From: Actinomycetes bacterium
GTDB lineage: Bacteria; Actinomycetota; Actinomycetes; Nanopelagicales; Nanopelagicaceae
Assembly (NCBI GenBank): GCA_014190155.1
Contig: BJFY01000004.1
Span: 1 to 51,568 of the forward strand
Direction: 5' to 3'
Length of the DNA stretch: 51,568 bases
Each line of letters begins with the position of its first letter. Within the stretch, counting starts at the first letter, position 1. The notes beneath the pieces are model-generated. The model had not been told where the DNA came from. It did not search any database and saw only the letters and a list, made by a program, of their open reading frames with translations. The position numbers were made by a program, and so were the translations under genes. This document shows positions 24,440 to 34,917 of the stretch, piece by piece.

Positions 24440-25679
24440 GATCTTCCAATCTCGCTTTTGTGGCAGGAAGTGCTGGGACTGGGAATGAAGGTTCGGATAC
24501 TTCGCCAATATCTCGCGCAGCAATTTCATTCTTATCGCGAGCACGATCAAATAGCGATGAAACAGCGAGCACGATCAATACGATTCCACCAGTAAATGCA
24601 ACCACGACCGACTGCGGTGCACCCTCTAGTGAAAGTGTGCGCAATGTTGCAACTACAAGAATCCATGCAAGTGAAACTGGAATCAAAACCTTCCAACCAA
24701 ATTTCATAAATTGGTCATAACGAAGTCGCGGCAAAGTTCCGCGTAACCAAACAAAGACAAAAAAGAAGCCGAGAACTTTTATAGCAAACCAGAATAGCGT
24801 GAACCAACCACCAAGCCAGCTTTCGGTAAACCCAAGTCCTGGAAATGCCCGATAACCACCGAGGAAAAGTGTGGTGGCAAGTGCAGAAACCGCAATAATG
24901 TTTACATATTCAGCAAGGAAGAAGAGTGCAAACTTAAGCGATGAATATTCGGTATGAAATCCACCCACGAGCTCACCTTCAGCTTCTGCTAAATCAAATG
25001 GTGCTCGATTAGTTTCACCAACCATTGAGATCGCATAAATTACAAAGGATGGGAACAACACAACTGAGTACCACCATTTATCTTGCGCGGCAACGATATC
25101 TGAGGTGGACATTGATCCGGCATAAATAAATACCGCAACTAGTGAAAGTCCCATTGCAACTTCATAGGAAATTACTTGAGCGCTAGATCGAAGTCCGCCA
25201 AGAAGTGGATAGGTAGATCCAGATGACCAACCGGCTAACACAATGCCGTAAACACCTACGGACGCGATTGAAAGAACATATAAAACGCCGACTGGGATAT
25301 CCGTTAACTGCATCGCAGTTTCATGGCCGAAGAAATTAACTTTTCCGGTAAATGGAATTACTGCAAACGACATAAAGCAAGCGGTCACGCTAATAATTGG
25401 TGCGATTACGAAAACAATTCGATCGGCTGCTTTTGGAATTAAATCTTCTTTTAAAGCTAACTTAACGCCATCAGCCAGCGCCTGCAGAAGTCCAAACTTA
25501 CCGACGCGGTTTGGTCCAATTCGCATTTGCATAACAGCAACTATCCGCCGTTCGCCCCAAACTGACATCAAAGTTAACAAAATGCAGACTGCAAAAACTA
25601 TTAAACCTTTTGCGGCAATGATCCATCCTGGATCTTGTCCGATTAATTGCGCAGTTGTCATGCCTTCAGTTGTCTCCAT
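24432..25679 (-). CDS. nuoH: NADH-quinone oxidoreductase subunit H
   Basis: A 415-residue quinone-site membrane subunit. [33 protein letters not shown] (in part) near 44-75 is the conserved quinone-chamber loop. [22 protein letters not shown] (in part) carries the conserved glutamates and EYSS motif. [15 protein letters not shown] is near the end. The C-terminal tail after about 390 is soluble. The start overlaps the nuoG stop (TAATG). Confidence 0.96.
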   Translation of the reverse strand: METTEGMTTAQLIGQDPGWIIAAKGLIVFAVCILLTLMSVWGERRIVAVMQMRIGPNRVGKFGLLQALADGVKLALKEDLIPKAADRIVFVIAPIISVTACFMSFAVIPFTGKVNFFGHETAMQLTDIPVGVLYVLSIASVGVYGIVLAGWSSGSTYPLLGGLRSSAQVISYEVAMGLSLVAVFIYAGSMSTSDIVAAQDKWWYSVVLFPSFVIYAISMVGETNRAPFDLAEAEGELVGGFHTEYSSLKFALFFLAEYVNIIAVSALATTLFLGGYRAFPGLGFTESWLGGWFTLFWFAIKVLGFFFVFVWLRGTLPRLRYDQFMKFGWKVLIPVSLAWILVVATLRTLSLEGAPQSVVVAFTGGIVLIVLAVSSLFDRARDKNEIAARDIGEVSEPSFPVPALPATKARLEDHV

Positions 25680-28030
25680 TACGCCTTCACTACCGATACA
25701 GATGCGCCACTTGCAACTCCGAGGGTTGCAATCGTTTTTGAGGTATGGGAATTTCTAGGAATCCAAACTGAGTTGTTTTCAATATCTTTGATTTCACAAG
25801 GCAAAGTAATGGCGCCACGCTCATTGAAAACTCGAACTGAATCACCGGTTTTAATACCTAGCTTTTCAGCACGATCCGTTGAAATAACTGCAACAGATGG
25901 GTGCGCGGTATTTGCTAAATTAGTTTCGCCATCTTGCAGTGATCCTGCATCTAGTAATAGCCGCCAACTTGCCAAAATTGTGTCGCCAGAAATTAGCGTT
26001 GCAGATGTTGGTGTGAATGGAGCGCGAGCACCATCCCAATTCCCAAGTGCCAAAAATTCTTTGGCTGCAGCTGCAACTGTTGGCAGATTTATAGGTTTAC
26101 CCATTTGATCTGCAATTATTGAAAGAATTCGAACATCACTACGAAGATCAGGCACATCAACAGCAGATTCAAAGGCACGAGCGCGGCCTTCCCAATCTAG
26201 GAATGAACCACTCTTCTCTACTACCGCTGCTATCGGCAGGACTACGTTAGCAATTTCAGTGATTGCGCTATGGCGCATTTCTAAGCTGACAACAAATGCT
26301 TTTTCGAGTCCTGCTATGGCATCGGATGAGATATCTAGTGGGTCAACGCCGCCAACTAATAGCGAATCAATATCTCCGTTATGCAAACCTTCAATAATTT
26401 CCGAAGTGGTTCGACCGATATTTTCCGGAAGCGACTTGACGCCCCAAGCACTTTGCATGTCAACTCGCGCACTTGCATTGTTAACTGGGCGACCGCCAGG
26501 AAGCAGGGTTCCAATTGCGCCAACTTCTAGAGCGCCACGTTCGCCAGCGCGACGTGGAATCCAAGCCAGCTTCGCACCTGAAGATTGTGAAAGTGCAAGC
26601 GTTGCTGAAAGCGCACCAGAAGATTCACATAACCGTTCGCCTACCAAAATTACTGATTTGGAAGTTAATCCAGAAATCTTTGCAATTAATTGAGCTTCGT
26701 TACCGGCAACAGATTTAACAACTTCTGCGTTAAGTTTATTGCTGCCCCGCGAAGTAAATGGCGCAATCGTGGTTACTTTCAACCGACGTTTACGCACTTG
26801 CTTAAACGCGCGAAGAAAAACTATCGGTGATTCGTCTTCTGGTTCAAAACCAATTAGAACTAAATGATCGGCTCGGTCGATCGCGGAATAATTAACTTGA
26901 ACACCAACAATTGCGCTTCCTAAGAAATCGCGCTCTTCATCAGTATGAACCCGAGCTCGGAAATCAATGTCATTTGTATTTAAAACCACCCGAGCAAACT
27001 TGCTATAACCATAAGCATCTTCAACTGTGGCACGACCGCCAACAAGTACGGCTGCGCGACTTACGCTTAGCCCAGCCGCCGCTGTTGCTAACGCTTCTGG
27101 CCACGAAGCTTCATGTAATTGGCCATCAGAACCACGAACCATCGGAGTTTTAATGCGATCACTTGCGGTTGCATATTTAAATGCCCAACGACCTTTATCG
27201 CAGTTCCACTCTTCGTTTACTTGAGCATCATCGCCAGCAAGGCGGCGGAGCGTTTTCCCACGGCGAACATCGGTGCGCATATCGCAACCACTTGCGCAAT
27301 GCTCACATGCCGAGGGCGTTGAAACTAAGTCGAATGGACGGGCGCGGAAGCGATAGGAAGCTCCAGTTAGCGCACCCACCGGGCAAATCTGGACTGTGTT
27401 TCCAGAGAAATATGAATCGAACGGTTTCTCTTCATAAATACCAACTTGTTGGAGCGCACCGCGTTCATTCAAAGTTATAAATGGATCGCCGGCGATTTCT
27501 TCGGAAAATCGAGTACAACGGGCACAAAGAATGCAACGTTCGCGATCTAGAAGTACTTGAGCTGAAATATTAATTGGTTTTTCAAAGGTCCGCTTATAGC
27601 CATCAAAACGAGATTCGCCATTTCCATTACTCATCGCTTGATTTTGTAATGGGCATTCGCCACCTTTATCGCAAACTGGGCAATCAAGTGGATGGTTAAC
27701 TAGAAGGAATTCCATAATTCCTTTTTGCGCTTTATCTGCAACGCTAGAAGTTAATTGGGTATTTACCACCATCCCAGTTTCAACCGGAATTGTGCAAGAA
27801 GCTTGTGGCTTAGGAAATTTACGGCCGTTAATTTCAATATCAACTAAGCATTGGCGACAAGCTCCAACTGGGTCCAGTAATGGGTGGTCGCAAAATCTAG
27901 GAATTTGAATTCCGAGTTTCTCAGCTGCACGAATTACTAAAGTTCCTTTTGGGACAGTTATTTCAAAACCGTCTATAGTTAGCGTAATTAATTCAAGTGT
28001 TACATCAGAAGAAACTTCTTGAGTACTCAT
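25679..28030 (-). CDS. nuoG: NADH-quinone oxidoreductase subunit G
   Basis: A 783-residue iron-sulfur subunit. The [2Fe-2S] N1b ligands are in PRFCDHPLLDPVGACRQC. The His-ligated N5 and N4 clusters follow (HPLDCPVCDKGGECPLQ; CILCARCTRF, with the later CPVGALT). CEHCASGC plus a later NCDKGRW Cys suggest that the extra N7 [4Fe-4S] cluster is present. A molybdopterin-oxidoreductase-like domain, without expected cofactor, fills the rest, with a MopB-binding-like C-terminus. Start and stop overlap neighbours by one base. Confidence 0.95.
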   Translation of the reverse strand: MSTQEVSSDVTLELITLTIDGFEITVPKGTLVIRAAEKLGIQIPRFCDHPLLDPVGACRQCLVDIEINGRKFPKPQASCTIPVETGMVVNTQLTSSVADKAQKGIMEFLLVNHPLDCPVCDKGGECPLQNQAMSNGNGESRFDGYKRTFEKPINISAQVLLDRERCILCARCTRFSEEIAGDPFITLNERGALQQVGIYEEKPFDSYFSGNTVQICPVGALTGASYRFRARPFDLVSTPSACEHCASGCDMRTDVRRGKTLRRLAGDDAQVNEEWNCDKGRWAFKYATASDRIKTPMVRGSDGQLHEASWPEALATAAAGLSVSRAAVLVGGRATVEDAYGYSKFARVVLNTNDIDFRARVHTDEERDFLGSAIVGVQVNYSAIDRADHLVLIGFEPEDESPIVFLRAFKQVRKRRLKVTTIAPFTSRGSNKLNAEVVKSVAGNEAQLIAKISGLTSKSVILVGERLCESSGALSATLALSQSSGAKLAWIPRRAGERGALEVGAIGTLLPGGRPVNNASARVDMQSAWGVKSLPENIGRTTSEIIEGLHNGDIDSLLVGGVDPLDISSDAIAGLEKAFVVSLEMRHSAITEIANVVLPIAAVVEKSGSFLDWEGRARAFESAVDVPDLRSDVRILSIIADQMGKPINLPTVAAAAKEFLALGNWDGARAPFTPTSATLISGDTILASWRLLLDAGSLQDGETNLANTAHPSVAVISTDRAEKLGIKTGDSVRVFNERGAITLPCEIKDIENNSVWIPRNSHTSKTIATLGVASGASVSVVKA

Positions 28031-29343
28031 TACTTGACACCTCCAACATTTGAAGTGACAAATTTTGTTGAAGCCTCATCATCAAATGGGCATCCACCAG
28101 TTGTGAGATGTTGTAAGTATTCATCTTTAAAGTACTGGATTGAAGAAATGATTGGGCTGGCAGCGCCATCAGCAAGAGCGCAAAATGAGCGTCCCATGAT
28201 GTTGTCGCATAGGTCGAGCAATTTATCTAGATCTTCTGGAGTGCCCTTACCGTGCTCTAAATCTTTGAGAATTTGCACCAACCACCAAGTGCCTTCACGA
28301 CAAGGTGTGCACTTTCCGCAAGATTCATGTTTATAAAATTCAGTCCAACGCAACACTGCACGCACGATGCAAGTCGTTTCATCGAAAATTTGTAACGCTT
28401 TGGTGCCGAGCATCGAACCCGCATTTGATACGCCTTCGTAATCTAACGGAGTATCTAAATGTGCGTCGGTAAATAGTGGGGTTGAAGATCCACCTGGTGT
28501 CCAGAATTTTAATTTATGTCCGTCTCGAATTCCGCCAGCCAGCTCTAATATTTCGCGAAGCGTGATTCCAAGTGGCGCTTCGAATTGGCCAGCATTATTT
28601 ACATGGCCAGAAAGTGAGTACAAGGTGTAACCCTTTGACTTCTCGGTTCCGATTGCGGCAAACCATTCAGGTCCATGCTCAATAATGGAAGGTACGGATG
28701 CTACGGTTTCAACGTTATTTACAATGGTTGGTCGCGCATATAAACCAGCAATCGCTGGAAATGGTGGTCGAAGTCTTGGTTGTCCGCGGAAACCTTCGAG
28801 TGAATCAAGTAGCGCAGTTTCTTCACCGCAGATATATGCGCCAGCGCCAACATGTAAAACTAATTCTAAATCAAAACCTGTTCCTAAAATATTTTTGCCA
28901 AGAAGTCCAGCTTTATATGCATCTTCGATTGCTTGTTGCATTCTACGAATCACATGTGCGACTTCGCCACGAATATAAATAAATGCATAGTTAGCGCGGA
29001 TTGCGTAGGAACCAATAATTATTCCTTCAATTAACACATGTGGGTTTGCCATCAAGAGCGGTGTATCCTTACAAGTACCTGGCTCCGATTCGTCAGCATT
29101 AACTACGAAATAATGTTCTTTGTTATCGCCTTGTGGAATAAAGCTCCACTTCATTCCGGTTGGGAAGCCAGCACCACCGCGGCCGCGTAAACCTGAATCT
29201 TTGACGCTCTGAATTACTGCATCTGGCTCCATAGCGAGCGCTTTTTCGAGCGCCTTGTAGCCACCATTGCGTTTATATCCTGCAAACGTAAATGAGTCTT
29301 TTTCATCCCAATGTGCGGAAAGGACGGGCATTAATTTAGACAT
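28030..29343 (-). CDS. nuoF: NADH-quinone oxidoreductase subunit F
   Basis: A 437-residue NADH- and FMN-binding subunit. GLRGRGGAGFPTGMKW (near 50-65) binds NADH/FMN, GAGAYICGEETALLDSLEG (near 168-186) binds FMN, and ESCGKCTPCREG supplies three Cys of the N3 [4Fe-4S] cluster, with a fourth Cys in RSFCALADGA. It oxidises NADH and is the entry point of electrons. TAATG overlaps lie on both sides. Confidence 0.96.
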   Translation of the reverse strand: MSKLMPVLSAHWDEKDSFTFAGYKRNGGYKALEKALAMEPDAVIQSVKDSGLRGRGGAGFPTGMKWSFIPQGDNKEHYFVVNADESEPGTCKDTPLLMANPHVLIEGIIIGSYAIRANYAFIYIRGEVAHVIRRMQQAIEDAYKAGLLGKNILGTGFDLELVLHVGAGAYICGEETALLDSLEGFRGQPRLRPPFPAIAGLYARPTIVNNVETVASVPSIIEHGPEWFAAIGTEKSKGYTLYSLSGHVNNAGQFEAPLGITLREILELAGGIRDGHKLKFWTPGGSSTPLFTDAHLDTPLDYEGVSNAGSMLGTKALQIFDETTCIVRAVLRWTEFYKHESCGKCTPCREGTWWLVQILKDLEHGKGTPEDLDKLLDLCDNIMGRSFCALADGAASPIISSIQYFKDEYLQHLTTGGCPFDDEASTKFVTSNVGGVK

Positions 29344-29969
29344 TACTTACCCTCCTTTGAAAGTTTTAATCCAAGCAGCGAAGGTTCGCCGGCAGAAACA
29401 CCTTCACTAAAGCGACCATCACTAATACCGGCAAGTACCGCCGAATTTTCCCGCCAAGTTGGTAACTTATTTGGTCCACGAGTTGGTGCTAGTGGATTTC
29501 CATTACGCATGCTATCAACTAAATCTTTTGCGGATTGCACGGTTTGATTGTCGTAAAACTCCCAATTAGCCATAACTACTGGGGCATAATCACAAGCTGC
29601 GTTGCATTCAATTCGTTCTAACGAAACTTTGCCATCTTTAGTCGCACAATTATTTTCAATTCCAAGATGTTCTTTCAAGCCTTCGTAAATTGCATCCCCG
29701 CCCATGACTGCGCAGAGTGTGTTTATGCAGACACCAACATGATATTCACCGACTGGCTGGCGTTTATATTGGGTGTAGAAACTTGCAACCGCATTAACTT
29801 CAGCAGTTTCTAAATCTAATTTTTGTGCAATTGTTTCGATTGATTCATTCGTTACATAACCGTCACGAGCCTGTGCGAAATGTAATAACGGCATTATTGC
29901 TGAGCGCTTCCGTGGATAACGCGAAATTATTGACTCAATTACAGTGGCGTCTTCATTTGTAAATGGCAT
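29343..29969 (-). CDS. nuoE: NADH-quinone oxidoreductase subunit E
   Basis: A 208-residue thioredoxin-like subunit carrying [2Fe-2S] cluster N1a. Ligands are in VCINTLCAVMGG (Cys-x4-Cys) and ECNAACDYAP (Cys-x3-Cys). The N-terminal helical part has SRYPRKRSAIMPLLHFAQ. A C-terminal extension of about 40 residues beyond the usual end (GPNKLPTW onward) is common in actinobacteria. Confidence 0.96.
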   Translation of the reverse strand: MPFTNEDATVIESIISRYPRKRSAIMPLLHFAQARDGYVTNESIETIAQKLDLETAEVNAVASFYTQYKRQPVGEYHVGVCINTLCAVMGGDAIYEGLKEHLGIENNCATKDGKVSLERIECNAACDYAPVVMANWEFYDNQTVQSAKDLVDSMRNGNPLAPTRGPNKLPTWRENSAVLAGISDGRFSEGVSAGEPSLLGLKLSKEGK

Positions 29970-31303
29970 TAACGATCAACCCCTCCCATAACTGGATCAA
30001 TCGAAGCTACCGCACCAACAATATCCGCAATTTGCGAACCTTCACACATCGCAGCTGTTGATTGCAGGTTATTAAATGATGGATCTCTAAAGTGCACGCG
30101 GTATGGGCGAGTTCCGCCATCTGAAATTAAATGCACGCCAAGTTCACCTCTAGGTGATTCTACGGCGCTATAAACCTGGCCAGCTGGAACTCGGAAACCT
30201 TCAGTTACTAATTTAAAGTGATGAATCAAAGATTCCATCGAAGTTCCCATGATCTCGCGGATGTGATCTAGTGAATTACCAATTCCATCCCCACCAAGTG
30301 TAAGTTGTGATGGCCATGCAATTTTCTTATCCGAAACCATTACTGGTTGACCCTCAAGAACATCTAACTTGTCACAAGCTTGTTCAATAATTCTTAGCGA
30401 TTGTTCTAGTTCGTTCATGCGAATCAAGAATCTGCCATAAACATCAGAAGTCTCAGCCGTAATTACATCAAAATCATAATTTTCGTAACCACAATATGGT
30501 TGGGTTTTACGTAAATCCCAAGGCATTCCGGTGGCACGAAGGACTGGGCCAGTAATACCCAAAGTTGTGCAACCAGCTAAATCTAAAATCCCAATATCTT
30601 TGGTGCGCTTAAGCCAAATTGTGTTTCCAATGAGAAGTTTGGCATTATCTTTGAAATTAATGCGTAATTCTTTTATGGTTTCACGGATTTTTGAAGTTGC
30701 GTGCTCTGGCAAATCTTGCGCGACGCCACCTGGACGGATGTAGGCCATGTTCATGCGAAGTCCAGAAACCATCTCGAAAATATCGAGAACTAATTCGCGC
30801 TCTCTAAAAGCAAAAATCATTGGGGAAAGTGCGCCAAGTTCTAGTGCGCCAGTTCCTAGCGCAACCATATGTGAAGAAATACGGTTTAGCTCCATCATTA
30901 ATACTCGAATTACGCTAGCCCGTTCGGTTACATCATTAGTAATCCCAAGTAATTTCTCAACGCCTAGGCAGTAGGCCGCTTCATTAAATAGTGGCGCTAA
31001 ATAATCCATGCGGGTTACAAAAGTTACCCCTTGAGTCCAATTCCGATATTCACAATTCTTCTCAATACCAGTGTGTAAATATCCGATTCCACATCTAGTT
31101 TCAGTTACGGTTTCACCTTCAAGTTCCAAAATCAATCGAAGTACGCCGTGCGTAGATGGGTGTTGTGGCCCCATGTTTACAACAACTCGTTCTTCTTTAG
31201 TTGCGCCAATTTCAGTAACGACTGAATCCCAATCCCCACCCGTTACAGAATAGACAGTTCCTTCGGTGGTTTCACGTGTGGATGCATATGGATCTTGCAT
31301 CAT
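29969..31303 (-). CDS. nuoD: NADH-quinone oxidoreductase subunit D
   Basis: A 444-residue 49-kDa-type subunit forming the quinone pocket with Nuo[16 protein letters not shown] (near 43-57, the conserved His), [16 protein letters not shown] near 75 and the C-terminal DPVMGGVDR are family landmarks. The start ATG is coupled to the nuoC stop (ATGA), with GGGAG upstream. Confidence 0.96.
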   Translation of the reverse strand: MMQDPYASTRETTEGTVYSVTGGDWDSVVTEIGATKEERVVVNMGPQHPSTHGVLRLILELEGETVTETRCGIGYLHTGIEKNCEYRNWTQGVTFVTRMDYLAPLFNEAAYCLGVEKLLGITNDVTERASVIRVLMMELNRISSHMVALGTGALELGALSPMIFAFRERELVLDIFEMVSGLRMNMAYIRPGGVAQDLPEHATSKIRETIKELRINFKDNAKLLIGNTIWLKRTKDIGILDLAGCTTLGITGPVLRATGMPWDLRKTQPYCGYENYDFDVITAETSDVYGRFLIRMNELEQSLRIIEQACDKLDVLEGQPVMVSDKKIAWPSQLTLGGDGIGNSLDHIREIMGTSMESLIHHFKLVTEGFRVPAGQVYSAVESPRGELGVHLISDGGTRPYRVHFRDPSFNNLQSTAAMCEGSQIADIVGAVASIDPVMGGVDR

Positions 31304-31950
31304 TGGTACTCCCTCCGATCGCTAGGAGGTGGCACGACTGCGCCTTTATATTCAACGTCAATTCCGCCAAGTGGATAATCTTTTCGTTGCGGATGTCCTG
31401 GCCAATCATCTGGCATCAAGATGCGAGTTAGGGCTGGATGCCCATCAAAAATTATTCCGAACATATCGAATGTTTCACGTTCATTCCAATTGCATCCGGC
31501 CCAAACTTCAACAAGTGAAGGCAGGTGTGGATTTGCATCTGGGATAGAAACTTCAATTCGAATTCGTCGATTGTGCGTCATGGAAAGTAAATGGTAAATC
31601 GCATGGAGTTCGCGATTTTTTTCTTCTGGGTAATGCGCGCCACTTACACCCATGCATTGTTCAAATCTCAAAGTTTGAGTGTCACGAAGTTTCGTTGCAG
31701 TTTCAAATAGGTGTGCAGCTTTTACATGCAACGTTAACTCATCACGATCAACGATCACCTTTTCGATTGCGTCGTTAAATTCTGGAAACGCGCGTTCTAG
31801 CTCGTCTGCAACTTCATCAAAATAACTTCCAAATGGTCGCTCTGAAGATCCAGGTTTTGCATTACTTTTAACAAGTCCACCGTAACCTGACGTGTCACCA
31901 GTTCCGGATACGCCAAAAGCGCCTTTATTCAAGGTTTTATCGTGGCTCAT
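31300..31950 (-). CDS. nuoC: NADH-quinone oxidoreductase subunit C
   Basis: A 216-residue 30-kDa-type subunit. The C-terminal signature [29 protein letters not shown] (in part) and [11 protein letters not shown] are diagnostic. The first 40 residues are Gly/Ser-rich and poorly conserved. It sits in the hydrophilic arm with NuoD. The ATG overlaps nuoB by 4 bases. Confidence 0.95.
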   Translation of the reverse strand: MSHDKTLNKGAFGVSGTGDTSGYGGLVKSNAKPGSSERPFGSYFDEVADELERAFPEFNDAIEKVIVDRDELTLHVKAAHLFETATKLRDTQTLRFEQCMGVSGAHYPEEKNRELHAIYHLLSMTHNRRIRIEVSIPDANPHLPSLVEVWAGCNWNERETFDMFGIIFDGHPALTRILMPDDWPGHPQRKDYPLGGIDVEYKGAVVPPPSDRREYQ

Positions 31951-32519
31951 GCTCGCGATCCAAATAGTGGAAGTTCGTGAGTAGGCACTGCAGCGAGCGC
32001 GGCAGCTTCAACTTCACGAATTACTTTTTCGCGATTAACGCCGAGCTTTGAATCTCCAATGTGATCATGTAACTTCAAAATCGCATCCATCAACATTTCC
32101 GGACGTGGTGGGCAACCTGGCAAATAAATATCTACTGGAACGATGTGATCGACGCCTTGGACAATCGCATAATTATTAAACATTCCACCTGATGATGCGC
32201 AAGCACCCATTGCAATTACCCATTTTGGTGCAGCCATTTGATCATAAATTTGTCGAAGTACCGGAGCCATCTTGTTAGAAACTCGACCAGCGACAATCAT
32301 CAAGTCGGCTTGCCTTGGTGAAGCGCGAAAAACTTCCATACCAAAACGAGCTAAGTCATAGCGGCCGGCTCCAGCTGCCATCATTTCAATTGCGCAGCAA
32401 GCTAATCCGAATGTTGCTGGCCAAAGTGAGTTCTTGCGCATGTAACCCGCAAGTTTTTCAACTGATGTTAAAAGAAATCCGCTTGGTAATTTTTCTTCTA
32501 AACCCACAATTAATCCCAT
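31947..32519 (-). CDS. nuoB: NADH-quinone oxidoreductase subunit B
   Basis: A subunit of about 190 residues carrying the terminal [4Fe-4S] cluster N2: tandem Cys in [11 protein letters not shown], later Cys in MGACASSGG and LPGCPPRPE. The ATG at 32519 ([14 protein letters not shown]) is preferred because actinobacterial NuoB proteins begin this way and it overlaps nuoA by only 10 bases. An ATG seven codons upstream (32540) is also open. Confidence 0.95.
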   Translation of the reverse strand: MGLIVGLEEKLPSGFLLTSVEKLAGYMRKNSLWPATFGLACCAIEMMAAGAGRYDLARFGMEVFRASPRQADLMIVAGRVSNKMAPVLRQIYDQMAAPKWVIAMGACASSGGMFNNYAIVQGVDHIVPVDIYLPGCPPRPEMLMDAILKLHDHIGDSKLGVNREKVIREVEAAALAAVPTHELPLFGSRA

Positions 32520-32869
32520 TCCAGTCCGCCGCGTCGCCACACATATGCGTATGCAACGAAGACGGTGCCGATAAATAGCACCATTTCAACCAGACCAAAG
32601 AGTCCGAGTTGATTAAATGAAACCGCCCATGGATATAAGAAAACAATTTCAATATCAAAAATAATAAAGAGCATCGCCGTTAAGAAATATTTGACAGGAA
32701 ACCGTCCGCCGCCTTGTGCCTGTGGGCTTGGCTCAATGCCACATTCATATGCTGCAGCTTTAGCGCGGTTATAGCGTTTTGGGCCAGTTAGAGCAGCCGC
32801 CACAACTGAAAATACTCCGAACCCGAGCCCGAAGGCTCCGATAACTAGAATTGGGATATATGGGTTCAC
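32510..32869 (-). CDS. nuoA: NADH-quinone oxidoreductase subunit A
   Basis: A 119-residue, three-helix membrane subunit. [15 protein letters not shown] near 42-56 is the conserved loop with its Cys that approaches the quinone site. [26 protein letters not shown] (in part) carries the conserved acidic residues of helix 2. The start is GTG. It is the first gene of a complete nuoABCDEFGHIJKLMN order, and only 38 bases follow the menG stop, so menG and nuo are probably one transcript. Confidence 0.95.
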   Translation of the reverse strand: MNPYIPILVIGAFGLGFGVFSVVAAALTGPKRYNRAKAAAYECGIEPSPQAQGGGRFPVKYFLTAMLFIIFDIEIVFLYPWAVSFNQLGLFGLVEMVLFIGTVFVAYAYVWRRGGLEWD

Positions 32870-32907
32870 AGTGCTTAATCCTAGGCGAGCCGCTAAATAT
32901 GGCGAAA

Positions 32908-33618
32908 TTAACGAGCCTTAGTGCCAATGTGAACTGCGACAACCCCGCCGGTCATGTTCTTAAAATGCACATCAGACCAACCCGCAGCCACTACTCGCCG
33001 CGCTAAATCGCGCTGATTTGGCCAAGCTCGGATCGATTCTGCGAGATAGATATATGCCTCGGGATTTGAAGTTGCGCGTTTAGCTATCCAAGGAAGCGCT
33101 CGCATCAAATATTCCATATAGATATATCGAAATGGCTTGAAAGTTGGCTCCGAGAATTCCACGATAAATAATCGGCCGCCAAGTTTGGTCACGCGGAGCG
33201 CTTCAGATAGCGCTTTGTCAGAATTATTTGTATTTCTTAACCCAAACGAAATCGTTGTTACATCAAATAAATTTTTTTCAAACGGTAATGCGAGTGCATC
33301 ACCTAAAACAAAATTAATATAAGGGCGTCGTTTTCTGCCAGCAGCCAGCATGCCTTCTGAAAAATCCAGCGCAGTTACAGATGCACCGGCTTTCGCCAAC
33401 GGTTCACTTGAGGAACCAGTCCCAGCAGCTAGATCAAGAATCTGCATTCCGGTTGTTGGTGCAATTAAATTCTTAACTTTTTTTCGCCAAACACGAGTTC
33501 TGCCTAAACTAAGAATGTCGTTGGCAATGTCATAACGTCGTGCGACACCATCGAACATGGCAGCTACCTCATCAGGGTTCTTATTGAGATCTGCCCGTTT
33601 ACCATTTTCCTTAGCCAC
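32908..33618 (-). CDS. menG: Demethylmenaquinone methyltransferase
   Basis: A 236-residue SAM-dependent methyltransferase of the UbiE/MenG family. VAAMFDGVARRYDIANDILSLG (in part) at the N-terminus, ILDLAAGTGSSSEPLA (SAM motif I, near 60), ALDFSEGML and FGLRNTN are the family signatures. It carries out the last step of menaquinone synthesis. The start is GTG directly after AGGAGG, an unusually tight spacing. It is divergent from menF over 72 bases, where nothing beyond the two ribosome-binding sites is recognised with confidence. Confidence 0.93.
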   Translation of the reverse strand: MAKENGKRADLNKNPDEVAAMFDGVARRYDIANDILSLGRTRVWRKKVKNLIAPTTGMQILDLAAGTGSSSEPLAKAGASVTALDFSEGMLAAGRKRRPYINFVLGDALALPFEKNLFDVTTISFGLRNTNNSDKALSEALRVTKLGGRLFIVEFSEPTFKPFRYIYMEYLMRALPWIAKRATSNPEAYIYLAESIRAWPNQRDLARRVVAAGWSDVHFKNMTGGVVAVHIGTKAR

Positions 33619-33690
33619 CCTCCTATCTTTGCGCGTAGTACGCTGACCTACAAATTCAAGGGTGCGCTATTCGGCTATTAGGGAGATTTT

Positions 33691-34917
33691 GTGAATCAAA
33701 GATTCACCACCGAACTTCTTGGTGATCACCCTGCCCTACTTGAAATCAGTATTGAAAACGAAAATGCGATTTCTGCTTGGGTACGCGGCGGCGAAGGTTT
33801 AATTGGTTTTGGTGAATATAAAAGGTTCGTAGTCTCGGGTCCAGCGCGGTTCGAGAAGGCTCGGGCATGGTGGCGTAATGAATTACAGAATTTTAATATC
33901 GAAAACAACGTATTGGGTAGCGGAACTGGCCCAATCCTCTTTTCCTCGTTTGCATTCTCGGAGACTGAAGACTCGGTATTAATAATTCCAAACGTGGTAA
34001 TTGGAGAGAAAAAAGGTAAATCATGGATAAGTTGGATTGGACATAAGCCACAACCAAAACTCTCTCAAATAAACACCAATAAAAAGCCATTGGAATTGCG
34101 GTGGAGTGGTAGCAACGGCGTCGAGTGGCAAGCGCGCGTTTCTCAAGCAATTGCAGAAATCAAAGATAATTCGCTAGAGAAGGTTGTGCTGGCTAGATTT
34201 ATCGATTGCGAAGTTACGTCACAAATAAGTGCCCAGCAAATTCTGCAAAATTTAGCTGCGGAATATCCAGCAACCTGGATTTTTTCAAACAATGGTTTAG
34301 TTGGCGCAACACCAGAACTACTGGTGCGGCTTAGCAAATCTTTAGTTACATCTCGAATTTTAGCTGGGACAATTCGCAAAACTGGAAATGATGAAAAAGA
34401 CTTAGCGTTGGCTGGTTCGTTAGCCCGTTCGTCAAAAGATTTAGAAGAACATGAGTACGCGGTTAGATCTGTTGCGGATGTGTTGGCCCCAATTTGTACA
34501 TCAACCAACGTTCCAGAAACGCCATTTGTATTGCACTTAGCTAATGTCATGCACCTTGCAACTGATGTAACTGGTGTACTTACAGATTCGACCAGCCCTA
34601 CAGATATCTTCGAATTAGCTCAAAAACTTCATCCATCCGCCGCCGTTTGTGGAACGCCGACGCTGTTAGCAAAGAAAGCCATCAACGATATTGAAGGTAT
34701 CTCTCGAGGTAGGTATGCCGGACCAATTGGCTGGATAGATGCACGCGGAGATGGCGAATTAGGAATTGCGCTTCGATGTGGCCAAATAAGTAATGATGCA
34801 AAAAGTATCCGGTTGTTTGCCGGCTGTGGCATCGTAAATGGCTCCAACCCTGAGAGTGAATACGCAGAAAGCCAAGCTAAATTATTACCGATACGAAGCG
34901 CGTTAGAGCGCCACTAA
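33691..34917 (+). CDS. menF: Isochorismate synthase
   Basis: A 408-residue chorismate-binding enzyme. KVVLARFIDCEV near 163, IFSNNGLVGATPELLVRL near 195, and the C-terminal chorismate-binding stretch GRYAGPIGWIDARGDGELGIALRCG (in part) are typical. It converts chorismate to isochorismate, the entry step of menaquinone synthesis. MenF is assigned over an EntC-type role because menD, menC and menB are next to it. The start is GTG with AGGGAG 8 bases upstream. The last 15 bases overlap the end of menD. Confidence 0.9.
   Translation: MNQRFTTELLGDHPALLEISIENENAISAWVRGGEGLIGFGEYKRFVVSGPARFEKARAWWRNELQNFNIENNVLGSGTGPILFSSFAFSETEDSVLIIPNVVIGEKKGKSWISWIGHKPQPKLSQINTNKKPLELRWSGSNGVEWQARVSQAIAEIKDNSLEKVVLARFIDCEVTSQISAQQILQNLAAEYPATWIFSNNGLVGATPELLVRLSKSLVTSRILAGTIRKTGNDEKDLALAGSLARSSKDLEEHEYAVRSVADVLAPICTSTNVPETPFVLHLANVMHLATDVTGVLTDSTSPTDIFELAQKLHPSAAVCGTPTLLAKKAINDIEGISRGRYAGPIGWIDARGDGELGIALRCGQISNDAKSIRLFAGCGIVNGSNPESEYAESQAKLLPIRSALERH

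Noticed and set aside
24440-24550. 37-residue N-terminal extension of NuoI
   Set aside because: It reads through the end of nuoH in another frame; the ATG at 24439 gives the standard NuoI start.
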